A DNA stretch of 64,000 nucleotides from Tachypleus tridentatus (lineage: Eukaryota > Arthropoda > Merostomata > Xiphosura > Limulidae), in the NCBI RefSeq assembly GCF_004210375.1, contig NC_134833.1, positions 146,250,127-146,314,126 of the forward strand, read 5' to 3'. Position numbers and translations under genes: made by a program. The notes beneath the pieces are model-generated. The model had not been told where the DNA came from. It saw nothing but the letters and a program-made list of their open reading frames with translations, and did no database searches. This document shows positions 1-11,459 of the stretch, piece by piece; positions within the stretch are counted from its first letter, which is position 1, and every line of letters begins with the position of its first letter.

Positions 1-740
1 ATTTGTTTGAACAAGAGACTTGTTATCTACCGTAGTTCTTTAAACAAGAGCCTTGTTAACCACTATATTTGTTTAAACAAGAGACATGTTAACCGCTGTA
101 GTTCTTTAAGCAGGAGACTAGTAAAATATTATATTTGTTTAAGAAAGAGACATGTTAAATATTATATTTATTTAAACACGAGTCTTGTTAACCATTATAG
201 TTCTTTAAACAAGATACTCGTTAACCATTATGTTTTGAAGAAGAGACTTGTTAATCACTATAGTTAACCATTATATTTGTTTAAACAAGAGACTTGTTAA
301 CAAGAGACTTGTTAACCACTATGGTTTTCAGAAAAGGAGACTTGTTAACCAATATATTTGTTTAATGAAGAGATTTTAACCACTATAGTACTTTAAACAA
401 GAGACTTGTTAACCATTATATTCGTATAAGCAAGAGACTTGTGAATCATTGTATTTATTTAAACAAAAGTCTTGTTAACAATCATATTGGTTTACACAAG
501 AGACTTGTTAACCACTGTAGTTTTCTGAACAAGAGACTTTTTAACTAATATATTTGTTTAAGCAAGAGATTTTTAACCACTATAGTAGTTTAAACAAGAT
601 ATTTGTTAGCCATTATATTTCTTTGGACAAGAGACATGTTAACCAATATAGTGCTTTAAAAAAAAGAGACTTGTTAACCACTATATTTGTTTAAATAAAA
701 TACTTTTTAGCCACTATATTTGTTTAAGATGAAAGAAATT
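1..740 (+). repeat. Degenerate 33-bp minisatellite, forward orientation
   Basis: About 20 diverged tandem units of roughly 30-33 bp, each containing ACAAGAGACTTGT followed by TAACCACTATAG and a T-rich spacer. The unit contains two small palindromes (ACAAG-AGA-CTTGT and GTTAAC). The array runs off the left edge of the window. The same unit is present in reverse complement at 3125-4310. Short reading frames across it are by-products of the repeat period. Confidence 0.9.
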
Positions 741-1749
741 TTAACCATAGTAGTTCTTATGTTGAATATGTAACATCGACAGAACTTCATTTTCACATGT
801 TGTGGTGATTATATGGCGAAATATAACATTTTCAGTGTTTTAGTTTCGAATTTTGTAGTGATTATTTCACACAGTAAGATGTAGTCTTGTCAGTAGTTTC
901 CATCAAATACAGTTGTCAGAGCTTTAGTTTCGTACATTTATACTATTTATTATCAATAGTGTAATATTGCAATTATTTTTATAGTGATTATTTTGGATCT
1001 TATTTTACTGTAAGAGTATGAAATTAATATTTTCATAGTAAGTATTTTGCATGGTATAATGCTTTCAGTATTTAAGTTCAGTGTTGTTTGAGATAATGTT
1101 ATTTGAAACATAGAAGTAGGTAAGCCTTATCGCTGTTTAAAAGCGAATGCATACAAAAGCTAGAAAAGCTAGAATGACATTTCTCGGTAATTATACACAA
1201 ATAAATATTAAAAAACTGAGATTATGTCGTTTCTGAAGTAACAGTTATTATGTACGTTTGTGCAATAAATTGTGTATTATGGGTTTTAGAGAATGCCATC
1301 ACTTAAGGTTCAGCATTTGAAATTCACTTTTTTCCGTAAGTAGCTGACTATTGAATTTGTGAAATATTTCACTTCATAACCAACATGCTTTTTATTTGTT
1401 GAAATAGCAGTGTCTGTCTTACATTATTTGAGTACCTTAGGTACATGACATAAAATTAGAGAAATATAGAAAGAAATCAGAGGTTAAATCAGCGTTTGTA
1501 AGAATTATTAAAGTTGTGTGTTTTATCCATGTGAGGTAAGAAAGACAGCGTGATTACATTTGCTGTTATTTATATACACACGTAGATATACACACACAAA
1601 AAAGCAACACGACTCTTTGATTGCTCGTTTGAATTTTTAAGCCCCTCCCCCATATTTTAACAGTTAGTCTTCACATCTTGGTGTGCCCACCACAGATAGT
1701 TCGTTTGAACTTAACTACGAAAAAACACAATAACTGATGTTCCCGCTTA
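741..1749. other. AT-rich unique sequence, no gene recognised
   Basis: No convincing exon or repeat family was seen. It lies between the first minisatellite array and the first SINE, and is probably intronic or upstream sequence of the prospero-type gene. Confidence 0.5.
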
Positions 1750-2024
1750 GGCCCGGCATAGCCAGGTGGTTAAGGCGCTTGGCTCGTAATGTGATGGTTG
1801 GAGGTTCGAATCCCCTAACACCAAACATGCTTACGTTTCAGCCGTTGGGTCGTTCGTTATAAAGTGGCTTTCAATCCCACTATTCGTTAGTAAAAGAGTA
1901 GTTCAAGAGTTTTTAGTTGATGGTGATGACTAGCTGCCTTCCCTCTGTGCTTACACTGCTAAATTAGGGAGGGCTAGCGCAGATAGCCCTCGTGTAGTTT
2001 TGCGCAAAATTCAAAAACAATCAA
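1750..2024 (+). mobile_element. tRNA-derived SINE, family A
   Basis: Full-length copy. The tRNA-like head begins GGCCCGGCATAGCCAGG and has a B-box-like GGTTCGAATCC. It is followed by the family body (CACTATTCGT, GATGACTAGCTGCCTTCC, TTACACTGCTAAATTAGGG) and the tail GCAGATAGCCCTCGTGTAG with an A-rich end. It is diverged from the other copies and shows no clear target duplication. Confidence 0.9.
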
Positions 2025-3124
2025 TTTTCCAACTTCGAATGGGAAGATACAATCTATATAATGTATCACAAGATGAATCAGATTCTTTCCAAAAGGTGTT
2101 TTAGTTGTTCACAATAAGGCTTAACAATAAACAAACAGTGCACAGTCCATTTATTTTAAAATGATGTATTAAAATAAGTCAAACGTATATACAAATGTTT
2201 GTTATACAGTTAATTATCACATATGTATCCACAATTTTGAGAAATTTTCTTTTTTCTTCAAAGTCCACCAGGCTGACACAATTACTTCATAACAAAATTG
2301 ACAAAACGAATTATTGTTGGTTACTCTGTTACTACAATACAACCTGTGCTCATTTCACTTTAAAAATAGTCAGTATACTACAGTATGTTTAGGGCTAAAT
2401 CCACAATCACCTATTCTAGATCTAAATTTCAAACTACTTTTTCAAAGTAACATTTATAACCCGACAGAGGCCTAGAGCTTTACTAATAAGTATTTAATTA
2501 TCAACTAAAACAACAAACAAAACTCGGACACATCTAATAACATAACACTATAATAAAACAATTACCAATTAATAACAGTTAAACTACATGAGGTGTTGTT
2601 CGTAAACAATTACGTAACCAACATAGCTTACGATAAGCTATCAGTGCAACTTTGTTCTTAATAAGAACAAAAATTACTTAAAATTAATTTAAATGCACCT
2701 TAAAGTTTTGTAATTGTTATAAGTTCTAAATTTTATAGTTATGACGTTTCGATCCATCAGAATCACTCATTTATTGAACCAGCTTTTAATGCCTATAAAA
2801 TGTTGCTGTTATTATGTTTTTAAGCTAATCACTGAGTTCAGTAGGTTTCCACTAGACATTAACTTTCGAGTTAACTCGTAATGTGTAGTAGCTGTAAGAT
2901 CGTCGACAGCAGAATTTCGGCTTGTAAGGCTTTATGTACTTCATAATACGACACATACGTAGACCTGTGTATTTCGTGAGATCAAGTGATACACGTGTTG
3001 CAAAAGAGAAAGTAAGCTGTCTTTAAAAACTACAAAATTTTCAACCAAGTTTGTCTGTTTACAGTTAACTGTAAATGAACCCGTGAGCTAACTCACCTCT
3101 ATGAGAGAAGAATCCAAACTAATA
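2025..3124. other. AT-rich unique sequence, no gene recognised
   Basis: This is spacer between the first SINE and the inverted minisatellite array. A short open frame near 2195-2392 has no recognisable domain or splice context. Confidence 0.45.
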
Positions 3125-4310
3125 AATGCGTGTTTACTATGTTCGTATTAAAGAACTATACTGGTTAAAAAGTCTTTTGTTTAAACACGTAGAGTGGTTA
3201 ACAAGTCTCTTACATAAACAGATATAGTAGTGAACTAGACTCTTCTTTAAAGAACTACGGTGGTTAAAAAGTCTCATATTTAAAGAACTATAGTGGTTAA
3301 TAAGTCTCTTGTTTAAACGAATATAGTACTTAACAAGTCTCTTCTTTAAAGACCTACAGTGGTTGGCAAGTCTCTTCTTTAAAGAAATATAATTGTTAAC
3401 AAGTCTCTGGTTTAAACAAATATAGTGGTTAACAAGTCTTTTATTTAAAGAACTACAGCGGTTAACAAGATTTGTTTAAACAAATATAATGTTTAACAAG
3501 TCTTGTTGAAAGGCCTATCGTGGTTAACAAGTCTCTTGTTTAAAGGATTATAATGGTTAAGAAATGTCTTGTTTAAAGATCTATAGTGAATAATAAGTTC
3601 TTGTTTAAAGAACTGCAGTGGTTATCAAGTGTGTTGTTTAAAGAACTGCAGTGGTTATCAAGTGTGTTGTTTAAAGAACTGCAGTGGCTAATAAGTCTCA
3701 TATTTAAAAAACTACGGTGGTTAAAAGTCTTTTGTTTAAAGAACTATAAAGATTGACAAGTCTTTTGTTTAAATAATTATAGTGGTTAAATAATCTCGTG
3801 TTTAAGTATCTATAGTGGTTAACACGTCTCTTTTTTAAAGAACTATAGTGGTTAAATAGTCTCTTGTTTAAAAAACTATAGTAGTTAAATAGTGTCTTGT
3901 TTAAAGAACTATAGTGGTTGACAAGTCTCTTGTTTAAAAAACTATATAGTGGTTAACAAGTCTCTTGTTGAAAGAACTATAGTGGTTGAATAATCTCATG
4001 TTTAAGTAACTATAGTGGTTAACAAGTCTCTTGTTGAAAGAACTATAGTGGTTGAATAATCTCATGTTTAAGTAACTATAGTGGTTAACAAGTCTCTTGT
4101 TGAAAGAACTATAGTGGTTGAATAATCTCATGTTTAAGTAACTATAGTGGTTAACAAGTCTCTTGTTGAAAGAACTATAGTGGTTGAATAATCTCATGTT
4201 TAAGTAACTATAGTGGTTAACAAGTCTCTTGTTGAAAGAACTATAGTGGTTGAATATCTCATGTTTAAGTAGCTATAGTGGTTAGCAAGTCTCTTGTTGA
4301 AACACATGTT
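3125..4310 (-). repeat. 33-bp minisatellite, inverted orientation, with a 66-bp higher-order unit
   Basis: About 35 units of the reverse complement of the 1-740 array: TATAGTGGTTAACAAGTCTC followed by TTGTTTAAAGAA. From about 3955 to 4300 two alternating variants form a 66-bp dimer repeated about five times (AACAAGTCTC recurs at 3955, 4021, 4087, 4153 and 4219). An open frame of 87 codons on the minus strand follows from the dimer being 22 codons long and is not taken as a gene. Confidence 0.9.
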
Positions 4311-4344
4311 CAACAACGATGCACGTTTGTATTGCTATGATTCT

Positions 4345-4668
4345 AGTTTCTTTATAACTATTGACACTCCATGAATTGTGTTGTTTTTATAACTATTGAC
4401 ACTCCATGAATTGTGTTGTTTTTATAACTATTGACACACCACCACTTGTGCTGTTTTTACAACTATTGACACACCACTAATTGTGTTGTTTTTACAACTA
4501 TTGACACACCACTAATTGTGTTGTTTTTACAACTATTGACACACCATTACTTATGATGTTTTTTACAGCTATTGACACATCACCACTTGTGTTGTTTTTC
4601 AGAACTATTAACACATCTCGACTTAAGTTTTTGTTTTTTACAACTATTGACACATCTCGACTTAAATT
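4345..4668. repeat. 35-bp minisatellite
   Basis: About nine units of TTTATAACTATTGACAC plus a variable part and TGTGTTGTTT. The period is 35 bp in the best-preserved copies (TTTATAACTA at 4351, 4386 and 4421). It abuts the inverted 33-bp array. Confidence 0.85.
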
Positions 4669-5389
4669 GTTTAAACCTAATGGCAGAGTTTACTCCATAC
4701 GTTTTCCTCTCATGGCAAGGTAATTAAATTCCTGTAATTTGGAATACTTGTATTTGCATGAAATAATTAAAAAATTAAAATATTACGCGCGGACTCTCTT
4801 CCCAGTAAATGAGGTTTTACCTGTGAAGCGGACAATAACGTTTCAAAAGACTTTAACTTGAAAGGGGTTATTTCAAATCACATCCCATAATGCTTCAATT
4901 TAAGAATACCTTTCTCAGCCGTGTGCCCGTATTATTGAGCTCAAAAATACGGTATTGAATCTTTGTGTGCTGATTTCTGAACTTGTTTATGCAACTTTTA
5001 ATTTTCCGTTTTGATTTTTAAAGAGATATTTTAAAAAAGTTATTCGGAAAAGGAAGAAAAAACACGTGGGCTTTTACGATAACATCGTGATAAATATTTT
5101 CGGACTCTGAAGAAATTGAAAATAATTTTTAATGATACTTCATTAATTTGTGATTAATTAACAGCCTCGTATCATTTCCTTTAATTCTCTAATTTACTGT
5201 GTTATCTTATTTATACTCCAAAACGGGGTAATTATCCCCCCAATAAGAATTGCCTTGCTTTGGGGATCGCACCTACCAAACTCAAGTTGAGAAACAAACA
5301 ATGTGAGTTATTTCTTCCTGGTGTCACTAATTACAGTTTTATGTTAATTAAGTTGCTCTTCAGAATATCTAATTAATCTATATCTACTC

Positions 5390-5403
5390 GTTGCCATAGC
5401 AAC
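5390..5403. promoter_or_regulatory. Candidate RFX X-box
   Basis: GTTGCCATAGCAAC is a near-perfect inverted repeat and differs at one base from the ideal X-box GTTGCCATGGCAAC bound by RFX factors. Homeodomain-type TAATTA cores lie within 250 bp upstream. Function is inferred only from the motif. Confidence 0.4.
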
Positions 5404-6404
5404 CTAAAATGCATCATCTAATATGAGCTTTATATATGTATTAACGTACTCTCAATTTTTGTTCATTCTTATATTATGTATGTTACAGAACATGATATAG
5501 TTTACAGGTATTAATTACTAACGGGTCTGTTGGTTAGTGTTACGTAATACCTTAGTGACTTCCACTAGGCTCAAACGAACGAGTTCCTTGGATGAGAAAA
5601 TCACTTGACCACATCTAATTAATGCACGTGATATACAAATATTGAACTATAGTGAAAAGTAATTGAAAATACTGATATGTTGCTCCTAGAAGCCCGCTAG
5701 GTAAGGTGGAGCTGGAAATGGCTCCAGTACTTTTTGTGTTGTAACTATAAGTTGTGAATTCCAATCGCGACATTTTTTAAACTAACATAGCGGAAATATT
5801 TTCTAGTATTAGTTGTTGACCCAGCTGTAAGTGTGGCTTTATTTGTGAATTGTATAACTAACTGTGTCGTAAACGTATTCTGTGTCATTGCACTGTAGAA
5901 ACTCTAGTTTATGAGCGATTTCTACACTTAAATCAAGCAGTGACTCACGCGAATCTCGAGAGTGACTACTAGACTGCTAACAACAAACGAATCATTAGCG
6001 AAAAAACTTTTAAAACGCATCTAGATATGTTACACAGTCATTATACCAGGTGAAACCATATAATTTACTATCCTTACTATCTGAAACAATTCAGAGCAAA
6101 CCTAAATTTGTCTATCTGTTATGTTTACTGCGGGTATTCAACATTGGTAATTATTGTTTTAAATCCCTTAAATGGTCGTTGTTCCAAGGTAAATGCAGCG
6201 TTAAGTGAAATGGGTGTAAAAAAAGACAGTACTTTCAAGGTTAATACATTGTTTTAAGTTTTCCAAACAAATATTGCTGTTTGTTTATCCGCAAAAACTC
6301 GAGCTCACAATGTTGTTAATGCAACTAACAGACAACGGATATGATTCAGGTTTATAAACCTCGATTTTATCAGTTCCTTCTTTCAGCTGGTTAGATCTCC
6401 ACTG

Positions 6405-6494
6405 TATATATCTCAGAACGGCTGATATTGGTATTAACTTTTTACTGATAAGGAGAGAACAGCATTTCGACCTTCTTGGTTATCCTCAGGTAAA
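6405..6494 (-). mobile_element. Hammerhead-like short mobile unit, truncated
   Basis: It matches the central and 3' parts of the units at 17152, 54198 and 57634: GATAAGGAGAGAACA, then TTTCGACCTTC and CCTCAGG. Read on the minus strand this gives a degenerate hammerhead-like core. The beginning of the unit (CTTGATGACGAGAAA) is missing. Confidence 0.5.
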
Positions 6495-6718
6495 GTAAGA
6501 AAGAGTTTGAATGTGACCGTTGACGGACACGTGTCTTAGGGACGAGAGTATAAACGGGTACGGGATTGTAGGGGGCGTTGCAGGTGGATGTTAAGTTATT
6601 GATTAGTATAGGTATAAAAAAAGGTGTTCCTTTATATTGGTTTTAGTTGATGTATAAGAAGGGCTTCTTTGATTTTGTGTTTGTTTACATTTGTTTTTCT
6701 ACTTAATATCTGTGTGGA

Positions 6719-6771
6719 ATCAGCAGATAGCCCGATGCGGCTTTGCCATAAGGAAACAGACACACACATAC
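6719..6771 (+). mobile_element. SINE family C tail, 5' truncated
   Basis: It contains CAGCAGATAGCCCGATG, GGCTTTGCCATAAGGAAAC and a CA-rich end, and no tRNA head. This is the tail seen in the complete family C copy at 40291-40420. Confidence 0.6.
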
Positions 6772-7179
6772 CTCTTTCAGCTGGTTAGGTATTGACTTTA
6801 TCAGTTCCTCCTTTCAGTTGTTAGAACTCGAATATATCAGTTATTTATTTCATATGGTTAAACATCAAGTTTGTCAATTACTTCTACTAGCTAGATAGTA
6901 TCCTGTTATCAGTTCTATTGGCTCGTTGTTGTTCTTAAGAACGCCCCCTCGGTGTCTCAGAAATAAGCTTAGCATGACGTAACCTTTTGGGTTTGATTCC
7001 TCCAGATAGTTTATTGTTTACCTTTGTTTTTATTAACAGATAAACAAAAATTATAAAGATTTTTATTACTGTTTTCCATTATTCTGTGTTGACTGACTAC
7101 CTTCCTTTTAGCCTATCGCTTCAGAATCAAGAAAACAAAAAAATCACTTTCTGTTTTGTAAGGTATAAATAGAGCTAGA

Positions 7180-7330
7180 TCTGGTATAATGGTCAGCTGC
7201 AGTACAAGGTTCGGACCACGATTTGATACAAACGTATCCCATACTTTCATCTGTGGAAGCGTTAACTGTGCCAGTTAAGCTCACTGTTAGGTTAAGTAAT
7301 AATCGCCTGTCTACCAGGATTTACTGAATG
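7180..7330 (+). mobile_element. Diverged tRNA-derived SINE related to family A
   Basis: A degenerate tRNA-like head (GGTATAATGGTCAGC and GATTTGATAC) is followed by a body alignable to family A: CTTTCATCTGTGGAAGCGTTA corresponds to CTTTCAGCCGTGGGGGCGTTA in family A. The tail is lost. Confidence 0.4.
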
Positions 7331-7530
7331 TTTTGTTCCCAAGTAGAAAAGCAGTACGCTTACGAGCTTACAAGGCTAAACTATAGGATTCAATAGGCCA
7401 ATGAAGTGTTGCTCATGATGAAAATACAAATATCAAATATAATTACAATCTGTACGTAGCGCCATCTCTTATGAATAATGTACAAGATTAAAATTGTTAT
7501 TTTTATTATACTTGCAGATTGTGTTTTTAA

Positions 7531-7770
7531 TTTGTTTTGTTTGTTTTGAATTTCGCGCAAAGCTACACTAGGGTTATCTGCGCTAGCCCTCCCTAATTTA
7601 GCAGTGTAAGACTAGAGGGACTACTCTTTTACAAACGAATACTGGGATTGACCGACACATTATAGCGCCTCCACGGCTGAGAAGGCGAGCAGGTTTGGTG
7701 TGAGGGGATTCGAAGTCACGACCCTCGAATTACGAGTCGAATGCTTTAACCACCTGGCCATGCCGGACCC
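7531..7770 (-). mobile_element. tRNA-derived SINE, family A, with internal deletion
   Basis: Minus-strand copy, from the T-rich tail complement at 7531 to the head complement GGCCATGCCGGACCC ending at 7770. It lacks about 40 bp of the body: the segment normally reading GGCAGCTAGTCATCACC through CTCTTGGG is absent. It lies about 250 bp upstream of the prospero exon at 8017. Confidence 0.88.
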
Positions 7771-8016
7771 ATGTGCTTTTATAATTGTTTTTTCTATGAC
7801 CAGAAACAAAATAAAATAAACATTATTTATATGCACTATTTGGCTTTAAGTATTTTATGTAAAATGCATTTTAAAACTGATTTTCTGGGATTGATTGAAA
7901 ATTACAATTGTTCAAAAATGTCAAAGTACATTCATTGATGACTATTATTTTGCCTTTTTGTTTCTTTGTTGTTGTTCCTCCAGACTAAATAATTTCAATA
8001 TTTTTCTCCTGTTTAG

Positions 8017-10194
8017 AGAGTTTTTCTACATTCAGATGGAGAAGTTCTCTAGACAAGCCATTAGTGAAGGTGTGAAAAATTCAGAAAATTTGAAAGTTGG
8101 ATTTGACTCAGAATTAGTGAGGATTCTCAATCTCCATTACAACAGAAATAATCACATCGAGGTAGGTCAAGCAGACACATCAAACAGCTTTGGTTCTTTG
8201 CATCATTTTTTAATCCGCAACTTCAGTCCTAAATGTGATTGGAAGAGCTTGTTTTAAGGTATTCTACAAAGCAAATTAATTTTAACAGTGTCTTATATAT
8301 GTGGGCTGGGATTCTTTTACAGTAAGTGTCTGTGACTTGTTGGAGATAAATTCGAACAATAAACAGACAACACACAATCCATGTGTTTTAAGAAAATATA
8401 CTGAATGCAAGTCAAATGTATGTACAAAAATTACTTTCACACTGTAGAATATCACTGACAAGTCGAATAATTTTTCTCTACTCTGTTTCTTACTGTACAA
8501 TGTGCGATAAAGTTACCAACGTTACTTCATGGGTTATCACAGTTGCATCAAGAACTTTAAATAATTGCCTCCTTTATCGTCAAAGTCTACACAGACAGGT
8601 TCGACTACTTTAAAACACTCCTTCACAAGACAAATTATTCTCATCGCATTTAACGACGTAACTCACATTAAAATATCGCCCTCTTACGGCTAAAATAACA
8701 GTCACGCAGTCTAACTTCACTTTCACGAAATTAACTTTTTCTAGCTTCCTTTTGTTTTGTCACCACAGTTGTATCTAGAGCTTTAAATAAATCACTTGTG
8801 CATCAAAGTTCACACAAACTGGTTCAGGTGCTTTATAATCTAATTGACAAGACACATTATTTTTCCTATTATTGTTGTTACAATAGAGGTGTGAAACATT
8901 GTGCAAACCATCCGTTAAGGTTAATCACTCACACGTCGACTAATTACAAGTTTTCTTTCATTAAATTTTTCTATCTTCTTTAACTTACCATATCTGCACG
9001 TATTTGTAACAAGAGACAGAAAAATCCTGAACTATCTAGCCTAACAACAATATCACACGTAACTAGAAAACTTGAAAAGTCTGAGTAAGATGACGTCAAC
9101 AATATTATGAAAGCCAAGTGCAACAATCAAACTGCACACACTACGTACGACTCATACAGAGTTATGTAACGAACTTGCCATAACCATTACTTTTAAAATA
9201 ATTAACTTTTAACACTCTTGTTATGAAAACTAAATAATCATTTAAATATTAAATCACTAAGTAAACTAACTAACAAGTATTAAGCTAAATAGTTTTGTAA
9301 ACAAAATCTTTAGACGTCTATTTCTTGGTGACTTGGATAAATATCCACTATATTCACAAATGTACAGGGTGGCCCGTAAGTCCCTACCCTTCCGTATGTT
9401 ATTATGTTATATTCAATAATACTAATGAGGAGTTGAAGGCAGCTGTTACCGCGGCATTTGTAACAATAACCCCTGGTATGTTAGGAAAATATCTCACAGA
9501 ACATGGCGTCGCATAATATTATGCAGCGAGAATGAGGGACAGCACACAAATACACTGGATACATAAGATATATGGATGGGTAGGAACTTACGGGTCACCC
9601 TGTAGAATATCCTTACTTTATAAACAATGAAGCAAAATGTGCCAAAGTATCAGGTGCTATAAGCGGTATATGATGTTGTTATTATGCACATATGTTAATA
9701 TTAAGTGATTTATTGTGCTTATAAATCGCTGTTTGCCAACTTAATATTGCAATGTGTCCAAAGCACGATCCGACCATGTGCCACGTGCTATACGTGTCAT
9801 GCAATTACGTTGTTGTTGCGTACTTAAAGCACTATCTATCATAATCACACGCCTTATTATTTCAATATTATGCAGTTTTTGCTATATGTTCATCATATAT
9901 TTTACATAACAACAAAAATAACTCATGTCTACTGTTTGAACAATCGTTAAATCAAAACTAATAAGAAATAAGATATACAAATGATGCTCATGTATTGTTA
10001 TATTAACATGATAGGTTCCAGAACACTTCCGGTATGTTGTAGAACTAGCACTTAGGGAATTCTTCATGGCAATCTCAACTGGAAAAGATCAAGAGCAGTC
10101 CTGGAAGAAGACAGTATATAAAGTAATTGCTCGTCTGGACACCAACGTTCCTGAGTATTTCAAAAACCCCAACTTTATGGAGCAACTAGAATAA
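8017..10194 (+). CDS. pros: Prospero/Prox1-type homeodomain transcription factor, last two coding exons (partial)
   Basis: Two spliced exons encode the C-terminal 107 residues of a homeo-Prospero domain. Exon 8017-8161 starts after a pyrimidine-rich tract and AG (phase 2, completing an Arg codon), encodes [19 protein letters not shown] through [12 protein letters not shown], and ends at GAG|GTAGGT. Exon 10015-10194 starts after ATAG with [17 protein letters not shown], continues [20 protein letters not shown], and ends [15 protein letters not shown] followed by TAA. The junction is phase 0. Family knowledge: Prospero/Prox1 proteins are sequence-specific nuclear factors controlling neural and other cell fates; the Prospero part packs against the homeodomain. 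Only the end of homeodomain helix 3 is present; the exon with the preceding WFSN-type residues was not found and probably lies left of the window. The 1853-bp intron carries a MITE. No internal stops or frameshifts were seen. Confidence 0.93.
8162..9364. other. Prospero last intron, left part
   Basis: AT-rich intronic sequence with short open frames but no recognisable exon. Two short stretches (2195-2400 and 8370-8980) share loosely similar text, such as tracts around ATTGACAAAAC/ACATTATT, suggesting an old unidentified repeat. Confidence 0.4.
9365..9602 (+). mobile_element. Mariner/Tc1-superfamily MITE (internally deleted transposon)
   Basis: A 238-bp element has 33-bp terminal inverted repeats (9365-9397 and 9570-9602) with four mismatches, outer sequence CAGGGTG(G/A)CCCGTAAGT, and a TA target duplication at 9363-9364 and 9603-9604. 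Between them the plus strand encodes [18 protein letters not shown], which resembles the C-terminal end of mariner-like transposases. The element is therefore read as an internal-deletion derivative and not an unrelated MITE. It sits inside the last prospero intron. Confidence 0.85.
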
Positions 10195-10295
10195 TCTACG
10201 GAAACCCCAAATTCATGTAGCAGCTAGAACAATCTATGAAAACCCCAAATTCATGTAACAACTAGAACAATCTATGAAAACATCAACTTAATGTG
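10164..10295 (+). repeat. 38-bp tandem repeat derived from the prospero stop-codon region
   Basis: AAACCCC recurs at 10164, 10202 and 10240, and a degenerate copy begins at 10278. The first unit is the coding end of prospero (codons for NPNFMEQLE and the stop). The second and third units lie in the 3' UTR with small changes and no longer continue the frame. The array is a local duplication seeded by the terminal codons. Confidence 0.85.
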
Positions 10296-11459
10296 GTAAA
10301 ATTGTCTTCACCAAAGAGATCTAACCAGTAAGGTTGTCTTTACCAAAGGTATCTGACCACAGAATCACTACATGTACGATACGAAACTAAATACATTCCA
10401 TAACTTCTTACTTCGGCTTGGAAGTGATATACTGTATACATATCGACATGTTTGTAAGCATAACTTAGTGTCTTGCGGATTAGTGCCTTGAATGTAATGG
10501 TCTTTTCTGCGAAGAAAAAAATACGTGTGACTTCATTCTATCGTCTAAAATACATGATATCTCAGAAGAACTCGTTGTCTTGGGATCTTAAGATCTTTTC
10601 TGATTAAACTGAATTATAAACTTGGATAACGGGCGATAGAATAAAATGGCTTACGAAATATTTTCTTAAAAATAGTCTTTCTAGAATAGATTAATTCGAT
10701 TAGTTTATACTTACTAAGGTTATAAATGTTCTCACATTCATTTTTCCTGTCTACTTATAACAGTGTTTTATTGGAAAGGAACTTTTCAAATAATTATAGT
10801 TTAACAATTACTTTGAATATATACACAAATATAATACACACTACTGTCGTGATGATTATCCTAGTCTCGTGATGCGCAGAAACGACTGAGTTCATTTTTT
10901 CAGTCCATCTGTGTCATCTGTTGGAAAACTGCCCCTTGCCCATTATAGTATTCATTTATTAAGTTATGGCAGTTATTGATTCCGTAAATCACTAGGATTG
11001 GCAGATGTAAAAACTTTGTCGGTTAGGAAATGAATACTTGACGAACTGTGCACCACTAATTATAGAAAGTTATTTTCTAAATATTCTCAGTGATTATCAG
11101 AAGAGATCGCCTGAAACACTACAATGTGACTTAATTATTTTAATTTATCTTAGTTCACGTGCATAAATAAATGATGTAATCTTAAAAGATAATTGAAAAA
11201 TATGTGACTGCTATTAATCAGAACAAATATCCATCAACAATTTATTGTACATTCATTGCCTCAATATTTTAAAACAACATACACATAGGTTAACTAAAAC
11301 CATCGTTTAGATACATAGTTGTCCCTATCTAACTCTATCTTATCAAACACAACTTCAGAAGCTGCTTTGTCCCTAACTTTAAATAGAAATATCTCAGTGA
11401 GCAAATCTCAATTTTTTCGGGTTCAACACAATGTAAATACTAGATAACAAAATCACAGA
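10296..11459. other. Probable prospero 3' UTR and downstream spacer
   Basis: AT-rich sequence without recognisable exons. AATAAA-like hexamers occur near 10641 and 11166 and could serve as poly(A) signals. The 3' end cannot be placed from sequence alone. Confidence 0.35.

Larger units (their letters stand above)
4680..7179. other. Non-repetitive noncoding block upstream of the prospero exons
   Basis: Mostly unique sequence, probably intronic to the prospero-type gene. The part from 4680 to 5480 has an unusually mixed composition and several TAATTA cores (around 5155, 5336 and 5370) near an X-box-like palindrome, so it is a candidate regulatory block. A hammerhead-like unit lies at 6405-6494 and a SINE tail at 6719-6771. 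The homeodomain exon that should precede 8017 was not found here. Confidence 0.4.

Noticed and set aside
3934..4197. 87-residue repetitive protein on the minus strand
   Set aside because: It follows from the 66-bp dimer being divisible by three; neighbouring units break the frame.
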